Position numbers and translations under genes: made by a program. Shown piece after piece: positions 23,903 through 39,365 of a stretch of DNA of 64,000 bases. How positions within the stretch are numbered: position 1 is the stretch's first letter; each line of letters starts with the position of its first letter. The stretch spans positions 190,770,661-190,834,660 of the forward strand of contig CM019063.1 of assembly GCA_009667805.1 (NCBI GenBank), written 5' to 3'. Below the pieces are notes generated by a model. That model worked only from the letters and a program-made list of their open reading frames with translations. It was not told the origin of the DNA and ran no database searches. The DNA comes from Leptobrachium leishanense. Its lineage: Eukaryota > Chordata > Amphibia > Anura > Megophryidae.

Positions 23903-25503
<1,601 letters not shown>

Positions 25504-25505
<2 letters not shown>

Positions 25506-27140
25506 GGTCCAAATATATTTGGATACAGGCACAATTTTCATACTTTTGGCTCTGTATGCCAACAGAATAAAATTAAATGAAAAAATCCAAATGAATTTGA
25601 AGTGCAGACTTTCAACTTTAATTCAAGGGGTTGAACATAAATATCAAGTACAAATTTTAGGAATTACAACCGTTTTTATACACAGACACCCAATTTTCAG
25701 GGGCTCAAATGTAATTGGACAAGTGAACATAATCATAAATAAAATGTTCATTTTTAATATTTTGTAGAGAATCCTTTACTGGCAATGACTGCCTGAAGTC
25801 TGGAACCCATGGATATTACCAAAGACTTGGTATCCTCATTTCTGATGCTTTGCCAGGCTCTAACTCCAGCTGTTTTCAGTTGTTATTTGTTTGTGGGTTT
25901 TTCTGCCTTTATTTTTGCCTTCAGCAAGTGAAATGCTGTTCAGTTGGGTTGAGATCAGGTGAATGACTTGGTCATTGTAGAATATTCCACTTCTTTTCCT
26001 TCAAAAACTCCTGGGTTGCTTTTGCAGTGTGTTTTGGATCATTGTCCATCTGTATTGTGAAGCGCCGTTCAATCAACTTTGCTGAATCTGGGCTGACAGT
26101 ATATCTCTAAACACTGCTGAATTCATCCGGCTGCTTCTGTCTTCTGTCACATCATCAACAAACACCAATGACCTAGTGCCACTGAAAGCCATGCATGCCC
26201 ATGCCGTCACACTGCCTTCACCATGTTTTACAGATGATGTTGTGTGCTTTGGCTCATGAGCTGTTTCAAGCCTTCTCCACACTTTTTTCTTCCCATCATT
26301 CTGGTATTAAGATTAATCTTAGTTTCATCCATCTGAAGAATGCTTTTCCAGAACTTGTCTGGCTTTTTTGATGTTTTTTGGCAAAGTCTAATCTTTCTTT
26401 TCTATTCTTCAGACTTATTAATGGTTTGCACCTTGTGGTAAACCCTCTGTATTTGCTCTCTTGAAGTCTTCTCTTGATTGTAGACTTTGACAATGATACG
26501 GCCGGCCACCTCCTGGAGAGTGTCCTGCACTTGTCTGGATGTTGTGAATGGGTTTTATTTACCATAGAGAGGATCCTGCGATCATCCACCACTGTTGTCT
26601 TCCGTGGATGCTCAGGTCTTTTTATGTTGCTGAGCTCACCAGTGAGTTCCTCTTTCCTCAGAATGTACCAAACTGTTGATTTGGCCACTCCTAATGTTGC
26701 TACTATCTCTCTGATGGAATTGTTTTGTTTTTGAAGCCTTATAATGGCCTGTTTCACTTGCATGGACAGCTCCATTGAACGCATGATGTAGGTTCACAGC
26801 AATAGATTCCAAATGCAAATACCACACTTAGAATCCCCTCCAGACCTTTCACCTGATTAAATGATGAAGAAATAAGGAGGGAGTAGCCCACACCTGGCCA
26901 TGAAACAGCTTTTGACTCAATTGTCCAATTACTTTTGGTCCCTTGAAAAAGGAGGGATGGCTACTCTTAATAGCTGTAATTTCTAAACCCTTCCTCCACT
27001 TTGGATGTACATACCCTCAAATTAAACCTGAGGGTTTGCACTTTCAGCCCATATCCATTATATAGCTATAGCTTGAATATGTTTTGGTAAATACTGGAAA
27101 AAACTAAAATTGTGCCTGTGTCCAAATATATATGGACCTA
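25504..27140 (-). mobile_element. Tc1-like transposon B, abutting A
   Basis: The element 25506-27138 has ends GGTCCAAATATATTTGGA and ATATATGGACC, with inner copies near 25705 and 26925 (TGTCCAATTACTTTTGG). TA lies at 25504-25505, shared with element A, and at 27139-27140. It carries a transposase pseudogene on the minus strand. Confidence 0.92.
25830..26784 (-). pseudogene. Tc1 transposase of element B (broken)
   Basis: The start at 26784 opens MRSMELSMQVKQAIIRLQKQ, a helix-turn-helix domain (GVAKSTVWYILRK), then TTRCKPLISLKNR. The first catalytic D is in QMDETKINL near 26320, the second in QMDNDPKHT near 26035, and the last in SPDLNPTEQ near 25945. Frames change near 26300 and a stop precedes PSHSPDLN, so it is inactive. 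It is a different Tc1 lineage from the copies at 6107 and 23905, judging by divergent ends and protein. Confidence 0.9.
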
Positions 27141-27754
27141 ACTTACATATAACATAACTTATATATATATCCCTATCACCATGACTGCATTATATGAATT
27201 ACAAATATATATTTATAAGTTGATCAGATCTGGAGTAGGAGCTTTAAACTGGCATCAGATCTTCCAGATTTTCCTGTTAACAAGCCCCCATAACCAGGGG
27301 CAGACTGACCCATTGGGCACTCGGGCACTGCCCGAGGGCCCGCGGGTTGGTAGGGGCCCGGTTTGGCGTGTACTGGTTGGCTCTGTGGGCCAGTTTTTTA
27401 ATCCCTCACTGCTCGCTTTCACTCACACAGACAGCCACGGCATCCCTCCAGTTTGCATGCCTCCCACTTCAAAGCACGTTACTTTGGCGCCGCCCCCTTA
27501 ATCACCTGACGCATAGTGCAGCAGTGTCACATCACAGGGTGCTGCAGCATCAAGTGGAGCCTGTGGGCGGAGATCAGCAGAGCCAGCCCAGCCTGCGTCC
27601 ACTCCACACTGGGCAGGAGAACGGAGGCTGAGAAATATTTTTACATATTACAGATGGCGAGTGGGTGAGTGACAGTACTGACTACTATTACTATATTGAT
27701 TTGTGCCCTGCAGGATGGATGAGATCATCCTATGAGATTTGGGGCCAGGGGGAG

Positions 27755-28445
27755 AATAAAGTGAGGGGGTGGGCTTGCTGGGGGGGCAATAAAGTGAGGG
27801 GGCCTGTGCTGGAGTGGCAATAAAATAAGGGAGCCTGTGCTGGGGGTGGAACAATAAAATGAGGGAGCTTGTGCTCAGGCGGACAATAAAATAAGGGTGC
27901 CTGTGCTCAGGGGGACAATAAAATGAGGGTGTCTGTGCTCAGGGGGACAATAAAATGAGGGAGCCTGTGCTGGGGGGACAATAAAATGAGGTAGCCTGTG
28001 CTCAGGGGAACAATAAAATGAGGGAGCCTGTCCTCAGGGGGACAATAAAATGAGGGAGCCTGTGCTAGGGGGACAATAAAATAAGGGAGCCTCTGCTCAG
28101 GGGGACAACAAAATAAGGGAGCCTCTGCTCAGGGGGACAATAAAATGAGGGTGCCTCTGCTGGGGGGGGGACAATAAAATAAGGGTGCCTGTGCTCAGGG
28201 GGATAATAAAACGAGGGAGTCTGTTCTGGGGGTCAATAAAATGAGGGTGCCTGTGCTCAGGGGGACAATAAAATAAGGGAGCCTGTGCTGGGGGAACAAT
28301 AAAATGAGGGGGCCTGTGCTGGGGAGAACAAAAAAATGAGGGGCCTTCTGATGGGAGACAATAAAGAGAAGGGGCATGCTGGGAGGGAACAATAAAGTGA
28401 GGGGGCATGCTGAGGGGGCAATAAAGTGAGGGGGCCTGCTGGGGG
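27755..28445. repeat. 33-bp tandem array inside the hAT element
   Basis: About 20 units of GGGGGACAATAAAATGAGGG followed by AGCCTGTGCTCA. Proline/leucine-rich frames on the minus strand are artefacts of the repeat. Confidence 0.92.
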
Positions 28446-28527
28446 GAGTGAAGGACTGACTGGGGAAAGGGTGTAAAAAAGAATGGGATGGACGAAGGGG
28501 AAAAGAATGTGTGGGGGGTGTAAATAA

Positions 28528-29215
28528 ATGCTGTAGAGCTCTGTGATACGCTCATACACACTGTACATTACTGTGAGTTATATTGCTGTGGAGCTCTGTG
28601 ATACGCTCATATGCACTGCACATTACTGTCAGTTATATTGCTGTGGATTCTGTGATACGCTCATACACACCGCACATTACTGTGAGTTATATTGCTGTGG
28701 AGCTCTTTGATGACCTCATAAACAGCGCACATTACTGTGAGGTTTAATTGCTACATACCCCCGAGGTGTAGGGGATATATGGTTATGTAGGTGAACGTAT
28801 GGCTGTGTGTGTAAATGCATGTATTTGTCTTTAAACAGGCTGCTGTGCGTAACATTCTGCGCCTGTGTCCTTGTCGCAGTCCAGCGTTGCCCCCTTATGC
28901 TGCATCCAAAAGGCTGGTATTGCTCCTAAAATTGCCATATTATTATCTGCTGCCTACACTCCATAAAGTAAGAATGACAGAAGGCGTGTCGGCAGCATCA
29001 TGAGGTACAGGTAGGAGACTAAATATTTGTGCGGGGCAGCAAGAGGTTAAATGGGCACCCTACTCAAATATTACCACCTTTTAACCTCTTTGCTTCTGGC
29101 GGCGTACTGAGCCTATGCCGCACATTACTGCGAGTTTTATTGCTGTGGAGCTCTGTGATACACTCATACACACCGCACATTACTGTGAGTTTTATTGCGG
29201 TGGAGCTCTGTAATA
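28528..29215. repeat. 57-58-bp repeats, two clusters, inside the hAT element
   Basis: Units with GGAGCTCTGTGATACGCTCA and ACATTACTGTGAGTTATATT occur four times at 28528-28760 and twice more at about 29115-29215. Confidence 0.88.
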
Positions 29216-29611
29216 TGCAGTGTTTCATTAATGTACAGTATCTTTTAAAGTGATCGACAGTTTCCCACATTTGCCACAGGGACATTCTGTGCCACAGTGC
29301 TGTCTTTGTTGTAGTGAGTTGGTGATGGCTGCTGCAGTAGAGCAGTGGCCATCTCTAAGTCTGGAGGAGGCACAATCGATTCCCCAATTCGCTGCTGGGT
29401 CCAAGTGGATTTTCTTCACACAATTTTCAAAAAGGTTATTTTAAGGAGTTCAGAAATAAATTCTTTAGCACAATAATGTACATGTGTGTGTTGCGTTGTA
29501 GGGGGTGTGGTTTTTATGGGTGTGGCCTCCTGTGGGTGCGGAACAAGGGGGCCCCATGATCTCCTATTGCCCGGGGGCCCCATTACTTGTCAGTCCGCCC
29601 CTGCCCATAAC

Positions 29612-30311
29612 ATGTTTTCCAGAGCCAAAGGTTCACCAGTATATTCTCTATCACAGCAAGAAGAGAGTGAAGAGGTTAAAAGCGCACATAATGGTGCCTA
29701 GATCTCAGTAGTCATTAAGCGCAGCACCAGCCCCACTTACAGAAATGGGTGTCTGCACCTTATAAGCGAGAACATTCAAACCACAATTTGCACATCAGTG
29801 CTCATTGGTCCTAAGGGACTCCAGCTCCTTGTTTTGTATGTGAGGAATTAAATATTGGTTACCTTCCTGTCCCCTTTTTAGACCACACATCTGACCGTGC
29901 AAAAAGCATCCTCAAAAAAAATATTTTCTTCTGTAGACAACTCGTCATTTTCCAACAATAAAATCTGTTTCACCATTTGCTTTTTCATAATTATTTTCAC
30001 ATACAACCATTGAAAGGACAATTCCCTTCAATCCAGCAGGCAATGAACTCTCCTCCCACTCGCTACCTTGGTTTAAATACTCATATTTAAATAATATTTT
30101 TTTAAAACAAATGCTTTATTGTTCACATCATTTTTAGCAGTTTCTGCAGTTGCATTCACTGTTTGTTAACATTAATAGCAACTTTTCTCTGTTAGTAGCT
30201 CATAGTTAGGGTCTTATGATAGGCTAGAATTATTAATACTGTATAGAAAACAAATTGTTCTCCTAAGACAGGAAAGGAAGATGAGATTCCTTAAACTTCT
30301 CATCACCATTC
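29612..30311. other. Intronic sequence, nothing recognised
   Basis: No gene, paired termini or tandem repeat found. Confidence 0.4.
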
Positions 30312-30511
30312 ATTTAGAGCAGTGGTTCCCAACCGCGGTCCTCAAGTACCCCTAACAGGTCAGGTTTGACAGGTATCTGAAGCACAGCACAGGGGATATG
30401 ATTTGCTGCTCAGTGATTGCAGGATTCAGTCTGCATTTCCCCAAGGTGATCCTTAAAATCTGGCCTGTTAGGGGAACTTGAGGACCGCGGTTGGGAACCA
30501 CTGATTTAGAG
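30312..30511. mobile_element. Small hAT (Charlie-like) MITE
   Basis: The 184-bp element 30320-30503 begins CAGTGGTTCCCAACCGCGGT and ends with its complement. It is flanked by a perfect ATTTAGAG duplication (30312-30319 and 30504-30511). Confidence 0.95.
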
Positions 30512-33500
30512 GAACGCCCATTTGGAATTGCATGTTATTATGATGGAGATGTCCATGATGTTCATATATCACACAACAATTCTTAGGGTAGTAATTCTTT
30601 ATATTGTCCTGTAATTTAAACTAAATGGGTTATTCACTAACGACTAACGTGCTACTGTAGTGAACCTCGACTACCCACAGAGGGGAAATTCACCAACGGC
30701 AGGCAATTTTGCTATAAACAATGATACCACTGTAATGCTTCCATAAAGTAAGTAAATTATAGCTGTTCTGCCATTGTTTGCAACAAAAATATACTTCAGC
30801 AATTTGCACTCTCCATAGAACCGATCTTGAAAACAATACAAAGTATAAGAGACGTTAATTTACAGTAATGACGCGCTATGTCTGAGCCGCAAGCAAAGCT
30901 TAGCAGGAAGAGGGAAATATGTGTTTTATTTTCACTATCTACCCGTAGCTACATTTTTGAGCTTAGACCTCAAACTGAGATGAGAAGCCTATTATTGTGT
31001 TATGCAGGCTAATAAAACGACACTTCAAGCTGTGTGTGTTGAGAACCATCTTCTAATACAGAAAAACATCTACGTCAAAGGTGAACAGGAAACAGGAAGT
31101 AGAAAACAGCGTAACATTACAGAGAACAAGCAATGTAATAATACCTTTTCATAGTAAACCCTAAACCATCTATGTCCTATAGCTCCAATGGAAGGAATCA
31201 CTCAGCTTCAGGCAATGCATAGGATCTACTAGTATGACATACGTAGAAGGGTGTGTACGGTCAATTCATTGCTCCTATTAGGTTTCCAGCTACACGTTTT
31301 GGGGTTTTCTTAATTGGTTCATGAAAAAGTCCATGAAAGTTAACAGTTTGTGTACATTTACTGTAAAATAAGAGAAGCACATGCCTAGGGTAGTACCGTA
31401 TTGTATATTACGCTAAAAATGGCTTCTTCAGGGACTGACAGGACATTCAATCTCCCAGCAGATAGCTCATCAAATTATGTCTTTGGTTTGCTATCCTCCT
31501 TTTTCTTGTCCTCCTTTCTCCCATCCTCCTTTTCCATGGTGGATAGCCGGTGTAATCAATCATCTTTGTGTAATACCTTAAAAACTCGTTACTTTAAAAT
31601 GGGGCCGCGTGCTTATAATACAGGATTACTCACACAAGCCTCGAGCTACTTGGGAGACTTAAAAACTCCATTTGCAGACAATGTGAAATGTTAATCACTA
31701 AAGTTGTCATGGAGATACAGCAGAGCCTAAATATTGACTGGTAGATTTAATGAAGGAGGTAATTGTTATGATTGAAAGGGGTGTCAACCTGTGTTATATT
31801 TAATCAGAGTGCTTTATTACGGAACATGACCTCAGGAAGAAATCTAAGTATAATGTTAATTTACCATACACCAGGGAGATAAACTAATAAAGCATTAGGC
31901 AATACAATCCATAATACAAGACTTTCAATAACATAGTTTCCGGTTTTGATATTTGGTTTTCTTGTACATTGTGGTAATCATTTAGAAAATCAGTAATCAT
32001 GTTTATATATGTAATTTTTTGCTCATGGTTTTGACTTAATACCGAGTCATTAAATTGTGTCTTTCTTCATTCAGTGTGCAGGCGCAACAGTATTAGCTAT
32101 GTTTACCTTTCCTGAATTTATTCTAGAAATAAAAATGAATGCAAATAAAAAAAATTCAACTTAAATAAACATAAAAGAATTCTGGCATATTATTAACAAC
32201 CACATGAGGTTTTTTTTCTACTATACGGTATTAAATTGCCTAGAAAGGCTGAGTAATTGCTAGAATTGTATACTAATGGACCATTCTAATGGTTTTTGAA
32301 CCCTACCTAAATTCAACATGATAAGACAAGTATTTGTTTTACATAAGTTATTAATTTCCTACCTTTAGCAAGTTCTTTATTCCCATTTTAAAAGAAAAGT
32401 CCGCAGACCTCTACTTCTTGACGTAGACGCACGCTCTACTTACGAGCGAATGGGCATAAATTAGATCAGTGAGGTTATATTTAGGCTGAATTGGTTTAGG
32501 AGAAGTTCAAAATCAACTAAATTGTCCCTTTGAACCCTTTAATCAATAGACTAATACAAGCTAATGTCAATCTTCATATCTTCCTAGTTCTGCTTCCAAC
32601 TGCTGACACAAACCTTTTTTTCTAAGCAGGTGTCTGGATCATACTGGAATGACGTAGAATATTGGCGCAAAAACAACAGACGTGTATGCACATTGAGCAA
32701 ACACTACTAAAGTTATAATGTGGAACTATTCGTAGTACCAACTAATGAAACCAGATATTGTGACACGTCTTGATTTTATGTATCATTATCTTTAAGCCTT
32801 CTGTTTGGTTTAAACCATCAAGTGAAGTCCAGATATTGATGTGAAGAAGAGATTAGACACCTTTTATATATGACTGTTTAATTATTAAGCCATTTCTCTA
32901 AATAGAGGCCGACGCGCAATCCACACCCACATACAAGCACCACCCATATGTAGTTATGTACATAATTGCATTAGAGAATTTATGTCTCCAACCTATTTTA
33001 AAAATGAAGGCTGGGGCTTCACCTAACGGCAGCCATCACTACAGTCATTTCAGTGAATTGTAAAGAACAGTGTGGCCCAGAGCACCGCCAGACCTTTCAT
33101 TCAATATGCATGCACAAGCATCACAAGCCTGGGAGCACCACTCCTCTGCATCTCTCTTCACTGTTTAAAAGTGGCCAGCATTAAATTTGACTGCTGATAC
33201 TATTTCCCCCTGATTTTTATCTACCGTTGTATGGGTGCCTGCTGAAAGGGGCTGGTTCTGACCAAGCTTTAGGGGCCCTAATGGTCAGTCCACTCTTGCG
33301 ACTATGTTAGACTTTCCCCCAAAATGCACAAGGAGTGCTTATTGATTACAAACGCACAAGGCTGTGCAATGGAGTAGTAAAGTTGTCTCCTCAGCTAGAA
33401 CAGGCAACAAAATCCAGCTACATTTATATCATATGTTTAGGTAACTGGATCTGAAACGTATACTGGGATATAGGATCCATGCAGTTAAGAACCAAGTACT

Positions 33501-35843
33501 GGTTATCACTCTTATTCTTTTGATTCTAAGTTGAGGATCCCAAGATCCACCTTCATATATTTATCACTCCTCTCTTACCCTGAGTAATTTGGTGGAAGGT
33601 GTTGAACAACTCTTCTTCAGTTATTACCTACAAATCATGTCAGCTATGGAGTGAGGGAAGGCATGGACTGCTTTGTCTAGCCCTCTATCTGCTATTATAC
33701 TTTGGCCCACAAAGCAAGTTTCATTGCATTCATTTTTATGTTTGCTTAAGTCAGTGTTGCAGAAGAAAGATTTGCGTTAGCACATCGAAAGGGTTGGTGT
33801 AGAGATAGCTTGGTATAGTGATAACTAGGCAAGTCACACCTTTGCAGTGAGAGTTTAAGGGATATAGATGTGTAAGGCTGGTGGAGTAAAATAACATAGA
33901 CCTCGAGGCAAGTGGCAATTAAACAGATATTTTAGAATTGTTTTACCAAAAGACTTTAGTGTTCCTTGGGAAATAATATCGGTTTGCAACTTTGTATTAA
34001 TCCAGGTTGGTCACTGGTCCTTCAGTGCTGAAGCAGTCCTTACCCCTACTGGGGTAGGGTAGCACAAAGCACCAATGACATGTATGCTCAACAGTGGCCT
34101 CAACTTGTTGAAAATGAATTAATTGCGTGTTGCAATATGACAAAGGTCTCAAGTTATGTTGTCCTGATTTAATACCTCTCGTGGAACGAATGGTGTAAAA
34201 GACTGCCTGTCCCACCGACCGTGTGCTTCTGTCAAACCTCTAGCTTTCTCCAGCTGGCGTCCGAAATCCAGCAACTTCTGCCCAAAAATAATGAAGATGT
34301 ACCCCAATGCTCCAGGCAGAACCATCTTTAGGAACAGCATAAGAAAGACTGACTCTTAATTTGAGAACTCACACAGGTAGATCATAGTTGAGGGACAACC
34401 CCTCCCTTCCAGAATACACTACAGATTAGATCAAATAACATCAGTAAAGAACAATGGAATAGACCTAGCAGGAGGGGGGTGAGAGAAGCAGTGAGAACAA
34501 AGGAAATCTTTCTACACTATACAGAAGACAGCTAATACAGATATGTACACTATACAGAGAGAAGGAACACAGAAATAATACTCTACATGAATAAACACAT
34601 AAGGGAATATTAATATAAACACAGACATCAGGTAATAGAGCACATAGAAAACACAAACACCCTGCATCTAATATTGTAGATCCAGGGTGACTTTAACAAA
34701 GGAAACAGCAGGAAAACAATATGAAACATCAGGCCCACATCTCCCAAATACATTTCTAGGCCCATGTACTTCGAGTCCAAATGACGCATGTCACAAATGG
34801 GATACAGTGAGGAACTTTAGTTTTGGGGATTTTATCGTACTATGCTACATATTCGTAAAACCAAATCCCTCAAAAAAATGCAGTACAAACATAATGCTAA
34901 ACATAGACAATGCAAGCCAAAATGCCATAGGACACATACATTGATACAATCCCTTAAAGGCCTTTGCTTGATTTATGTGGACATATATTATGGCTAGATG
35001 TGGGATGTTTGGAGCGGTTCTGGGTCTTAGAGTTTCTGATGGCAGCCCAAATACCTGTATAACTGTAATCAATTTTACTACAGACATTGACTATACAGGT
35101 GAAATATTAAAATCAGAAGTGATTGTAGAGTTAATGAAGTTTTAGCAAAGTTGAAAAACAAGTCCCCACTTGTTGTACAACAAATCAGTCAATAGATTTT
35201 AAAAAATAAAGGCTCACACAGCTCAGTTAGTAGATGAGAATGCAGCAGTGTATTTGTGTGAACTGTCAGCATGCAAATGAATACGTAGGTTGATTTGCAT
35301 AGACTGTTATTTTGTGTACACGTTTGCAGGAATGTGTTATAGCAGAATGTGTCTGTTTGTAACCAGAGAGGGATGACATTCTACAGTGTGTCAGTGTGGG
35401 GGGGGGGGCATCACCTGATGGAATGACAGCTAGGTCACCAGTCATTGAAATCCCTGTAATACTGAAATAGTTGGGCAGCACCCCTTATTTTGCTCTAAGG
35501 TTTTGCTAATGTCCACAGATACTTAGAGCGAATGAATAAACTCACAAAATGGTATTCTAGAGACAATTACTTGAACATATCTGTACGGCATTATTTTCGT
35601 GGTTGGCCTTTTATCTTAAATTTGCATGGGTCTTCTCTCATGTTGCACAAATAAAAATTTGGTTTTAATTACTTTTCACTGTTTTGGTATTATCCATTAA
35701 GTCTGATTTACCTGTATATATAAGGTGATTTTTATTTCTAAGTGCTATAATATCACTATTTTCATATTCAATACTTTACGCATGCACATAGTTGCAGCAC
35801 ACATCATATATAATCATCAAGTGTGGAGCAATTGTGTACTTAC
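30512..35843. other. Repeat-poor part of DTX1 intron 2
   Basis: No exon with good splice sites was found. At 33271-33298 an AGGGGCCCTAATGGTCAGTC stretch resembles the right end of the 27295-29603 hAT family and may be a decayed end. A GGGTTATTCACTAAC segment near 30627 may be an old MITE end. A 63-codon minus-strand frame at 34149-34340 matched nothing I know. Confidence 0.45.
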
Positions 35844-36534
35844 CCTGGTGGAATAGATGCTCTGCTGCTACTCCCACTAGTCCTCTGTACACCAGGCCTG
35901 TTCAGATTGTTTTGGCCTGGATATGGAGCTGCTCCAGGGACGCTCTGACTCCTGGAGAATCCAGAACTGTTTCTAATGGTCCCAACAGAACGTCCACCTT
36001 CCCCTACTCTGCCCCATCCTGCTGCTCCACCGCTAAAGGTACTGCTCTGCCTCAATGTTGGCTGGTGTATTGAAGGCGGTGGTGGAGGAGGCAAGGCTGG
36101 TGGAGGCCCAGGTGGAACTTTAACTTTTTGGGAGGCCAGAATAGCATTAGAAGCTGCTCTAGTACTGTTGACCAGAAGGCACTGAGTGCAAGAGCATGGT
36201 AACCCTGATCCAGATCCAACAGGCCAGGACTGGGACTTGGGTATGGATCCCATGGTAAGGGGGTAGGCCAGATCCATTCGTCTTCTTAGCCGACGCTTGC
36301 GGTGTGTCTGGCGGTTGACTTGGCACATGCTGTGAAAATGGACCAGGTAGCAAAAACCAAGAGTCGTGAGGTCCAGCCATGGGTGTTGCTTTTCATAAGC
36401 ATTCTGGATGGCAATGCAGATCTCAGTATCATAAGGAGTCCAGGAACCTGCATCATTCTCCCACTCCCACACAATGCCCTTCCCAGGGGCCGAGGACGGC
36501 TCAAAAAAACTACGCCTTACTGGTCGGACAGTCC
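35844..36534 (-). CDS. DTX1: DTX1 (deltex-1) coding exon 2
   Basis: Deltex-1 is a cytoplasmic and nuclear E3 ubiquitin ligase that binds the Notch intracellular region and modulates Notch signalling. This 691-nt exon is bounded by an AG acceptor (TTAG before 36534) and a GTAAGT donor (35843-35838). It continues exon 1 in phase through a shared glycine codon. It encodes TVRPVRRSFF, the second WWE domain (GIVWEWENDAGSWTPYDTE, then QNAYEKQHPWLDL), SIPKSQSWPVG, the cysteine pair PCSCTQCLLVN, a proline-rich run and PGQNNLNRPGVQRT ending at RASIPPG. The PGQNNLNRPG block, the proline-rich run and the MSRPG start of exon 1 favour DTX1 over DTX4. No stop or frameshift. The exons for the RING and deltex C-terminal domains lie beyond the left edge. 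Confidence 0.95.
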
Positions 36535-39119
36535 CTAATGGAGGAAGAGAAAAGTGAGAGACTACAGTCCATTTAATTTGTCATTCAACAAAAAGTAACA
36601 AAGTGACAAAGTCAGATCAATGGTGGACTTTCACCTAACCTTACTGGCATTGGCAACACATACAAACCTCCTCATCCTCAAGCAGTTTTATTTACTACAT
36701 GTAGAACTAAAGTGTGTATACACATATATAAAGGCTACTGAAAAAAAATAAGCCACCCATATATGAGATCGGGACTCCAGTTTGGACTACTTTACTCATA
36801 CGTCTGGTTCACAAAATATATCAAATCTACCCATCTGTCCACACATATATTAACAATAATACATTCAGTTACCAATGGTGCAACTGTAAGTGAAATTATC
36901 AAGTAGATTATGATCATGAAGTCAAGGTATATTGATATTGATAAGGTGTATGAATGAAGAATACATTTCTATTCATCACCACCTTCACAATCATATACAG
37001 GGACGATGCACAACTTAAAACAAGGGTCATGTAGTCCTGTGTGTGCCCATAAGATAAATTTGATAAGTTAAGTTGGAAATTGATGATACACTTTATTCAA
37101 AGTGTGTAATTCGTGTTTTGATATACAACTGCAATTAATAAATGTCCCATGGGTGCACACCATAATGACATGGGCTGCTCACGCCTCCCGTTTTTCTGAT
37201 AAATAAAGCAATGATCAATCGGTCTATGCATTACACATGCCAGGATCAAAAGGCGGAAATAGTAGTGCAGAGAAAATTAATATGAAAACCCTTTATAGGA
37301 AGTGTGTATTATGATATATACTTTTCTAATAAAAATACAGCTTGCAATGTTTCCATACAAAGTAGCGAAGGTGTCTATGGAAAATGTTGAGTCCAGAACG
37401 TACCTAGTACATATAAATATATCAGAATTTATTTCACACAAATACATTTGATGCTAATGTTCCAAAAACATAATACAGTCACAAACATTGCATAGAAGAC
37501 CTCCTCATCTCTTGGTTGAGGTTTTAGAAGTGTAGTATTTTGTCAGACACTGCCAAGGCTATTTTTTTAATTAATTACATTATCAGGAAATCAATTATAG
37601 TAAAATAGTTCACGATCAATATGTGTCTTATAACCTAGACTTAAAAGCCTCTTGTGTGATTTCTTTACTTCTAGTCCATCTTATCTGATTATACTGCTGG
37701 AAGGAATTAAGAATCTGGGTCACGTCACTATTTATTTTACATATATAATTCCTACAACATAGTATAACTAAGCCATTAAACCATTACAGATTCAAAAACT
37801 TGAAATGAGAACAGGCAGCGATTTATGTTGTGACCGGATAGCTGTGTATGACCTCATTAGCATAGGCAAATAAATCAAAGAGCTTTAACCCTTTCATGCT
37901 GAGTGATGTGCTATGACTGTCACAAAAAACACGTATGTTGAAAAATGTCCTAGACGCAATAAAAACTTGAGAAGTATACATAAAATAAAACAATACAATA
38001 TGTGTAAACACTCGTGTTTAGAGAATTTCATTTTTTCTTATACAGTGCCCAATGCAAAAACTATAGAAAAAAAATTACTTATTCTTTATTCTCCCCAGAT
38101 TCAGGTGTCCGCTCCTTGCAAAAAAACAATGGAGGAACAACAGAGAAAATATAAATATAATGTAACACAATAAAAACAACTGGCTGTTCTTAAGATTGTT
38201 TAAAAAAAAAAACACAGACTCACATGATTAAGAGCCTGATATATCAAATTGGCTCTGTGTCATAAGCCATGTACCCTTTGGAAAGGCGCTGCTTCTCTGT
38301 ACTGCAATTTTACCTCCTTTTGATTAAGAACAGAGGATACTGGACATAGGACAGTATGTCTGTATTTGTGCTGGCTCATTTGGTGGCCCATAAAGTACTT
38401 TATATGACTTATTGGAAGCCCTTTTATTTATTTTATCATTTGTTTGATCCTTTATTGTATTTGTAAGTTTAATTTTTATTACAATATTGAGGTATACCTC
38501 TCCCTTATTGAATCTCTCTTGGATCCGAACTTCCTGTGGGAAGACCACTAAAGAAGAGAAGATGCCATCTCTATGGGCGTCCAAAGTGCGGTATTGAGCA
38601 AAGCACAAATATAGGGCTCCAGCAAGGATGAGTGCATGAGGACCCAATGATATATGTTTAAGCAAAGTACAGGCATACTAACCTCCACTCCAAAACAATT
38701 CAAATGGCTTTCATGGAAGATGGTGCAATGTTTTGGTCTGCGAAGCAACATTTATCATGTATGTCTTCTCTGTTATGGCGCCACTGAGCTAAAACCGCTG
38801 TGTGGCAGACCACTAGCACTGCTGCACGTTTTCAAGGTTCTCATAAACATGTTTTTGTTCTTTTGAGTCTATCCAGATTTGAAGCATGCTTTTATTTCCT
38901 ATTTTCACCTCTGTATATAATAATCATAATGACTGTCATTGCGTATCAGTGTGTTTTTATGTTATCCTCAGTCTGTGAGGATTTCTGATGGCATCTTCCA
39001 GTGCTCAAATGTATTTTTCTTCTGTCTTCAGCTACATCGGAGCATGTTTTTGTGTCCTTTTCAATGACTGCATGCATTGACATATCATGATCATCACACA
39101 CTTTTATGGGCATAATCAA

Positions 39120-39365
39120 TTTTTTTTTGCTTACTAGTGTTTTTGTTTATATAGTCCTCTGTGTTTTTGTTTATATAGTCCTCTGTGTTTTTTTGTTTAT
39201 ATAGTCCTCTGTGTTTTTTTGTTTATACAGTCCTCTGTGTTTTTGTTTATATAGTCCTCTGTGTTTTTTGTTTATATAGTCCTCTGTGTTTTTTGTTTAT
39301 ATAGTCCTCTCTGTTTTTTGTTTATATAGTCCTCTCTGTTTTTTGTTTATATAGTCCTCTGTATA
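39120..39365. repeat. 25-bp minisatellite in DTX1 intron 1
   Basis: About nine units of TTTTGTTTATATAGTCCTCT followed by GTG/CTG. T-run length varies between units. Confidence 0.92.

Larger units (their letters stand above)
27287..29611. mobile_element. Non-autonomous hAT element, 2.3 kb
   Basis: The element 27295-29603 starts CAGGGGCAGACTGACC and ends GTCAGTCCGCCCCTG, flanked by a perfect 8-bp CCCATAAC duplication (27287-27294 and 29604-29611). Inside are GC-rich subterminal inverted stretches, two tandem arrays and no transposase. Perfect duplication suggests a fairly recent insertion. Confidence 0.93.

Noticed and set aside
34149..34340. 63-codon minus-strand frame in intron 2 as a possible DTX1 exon
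   Set aside because: Sequence does not fit the deltex protein after exon 2, and no matching splice sites in phase were found.
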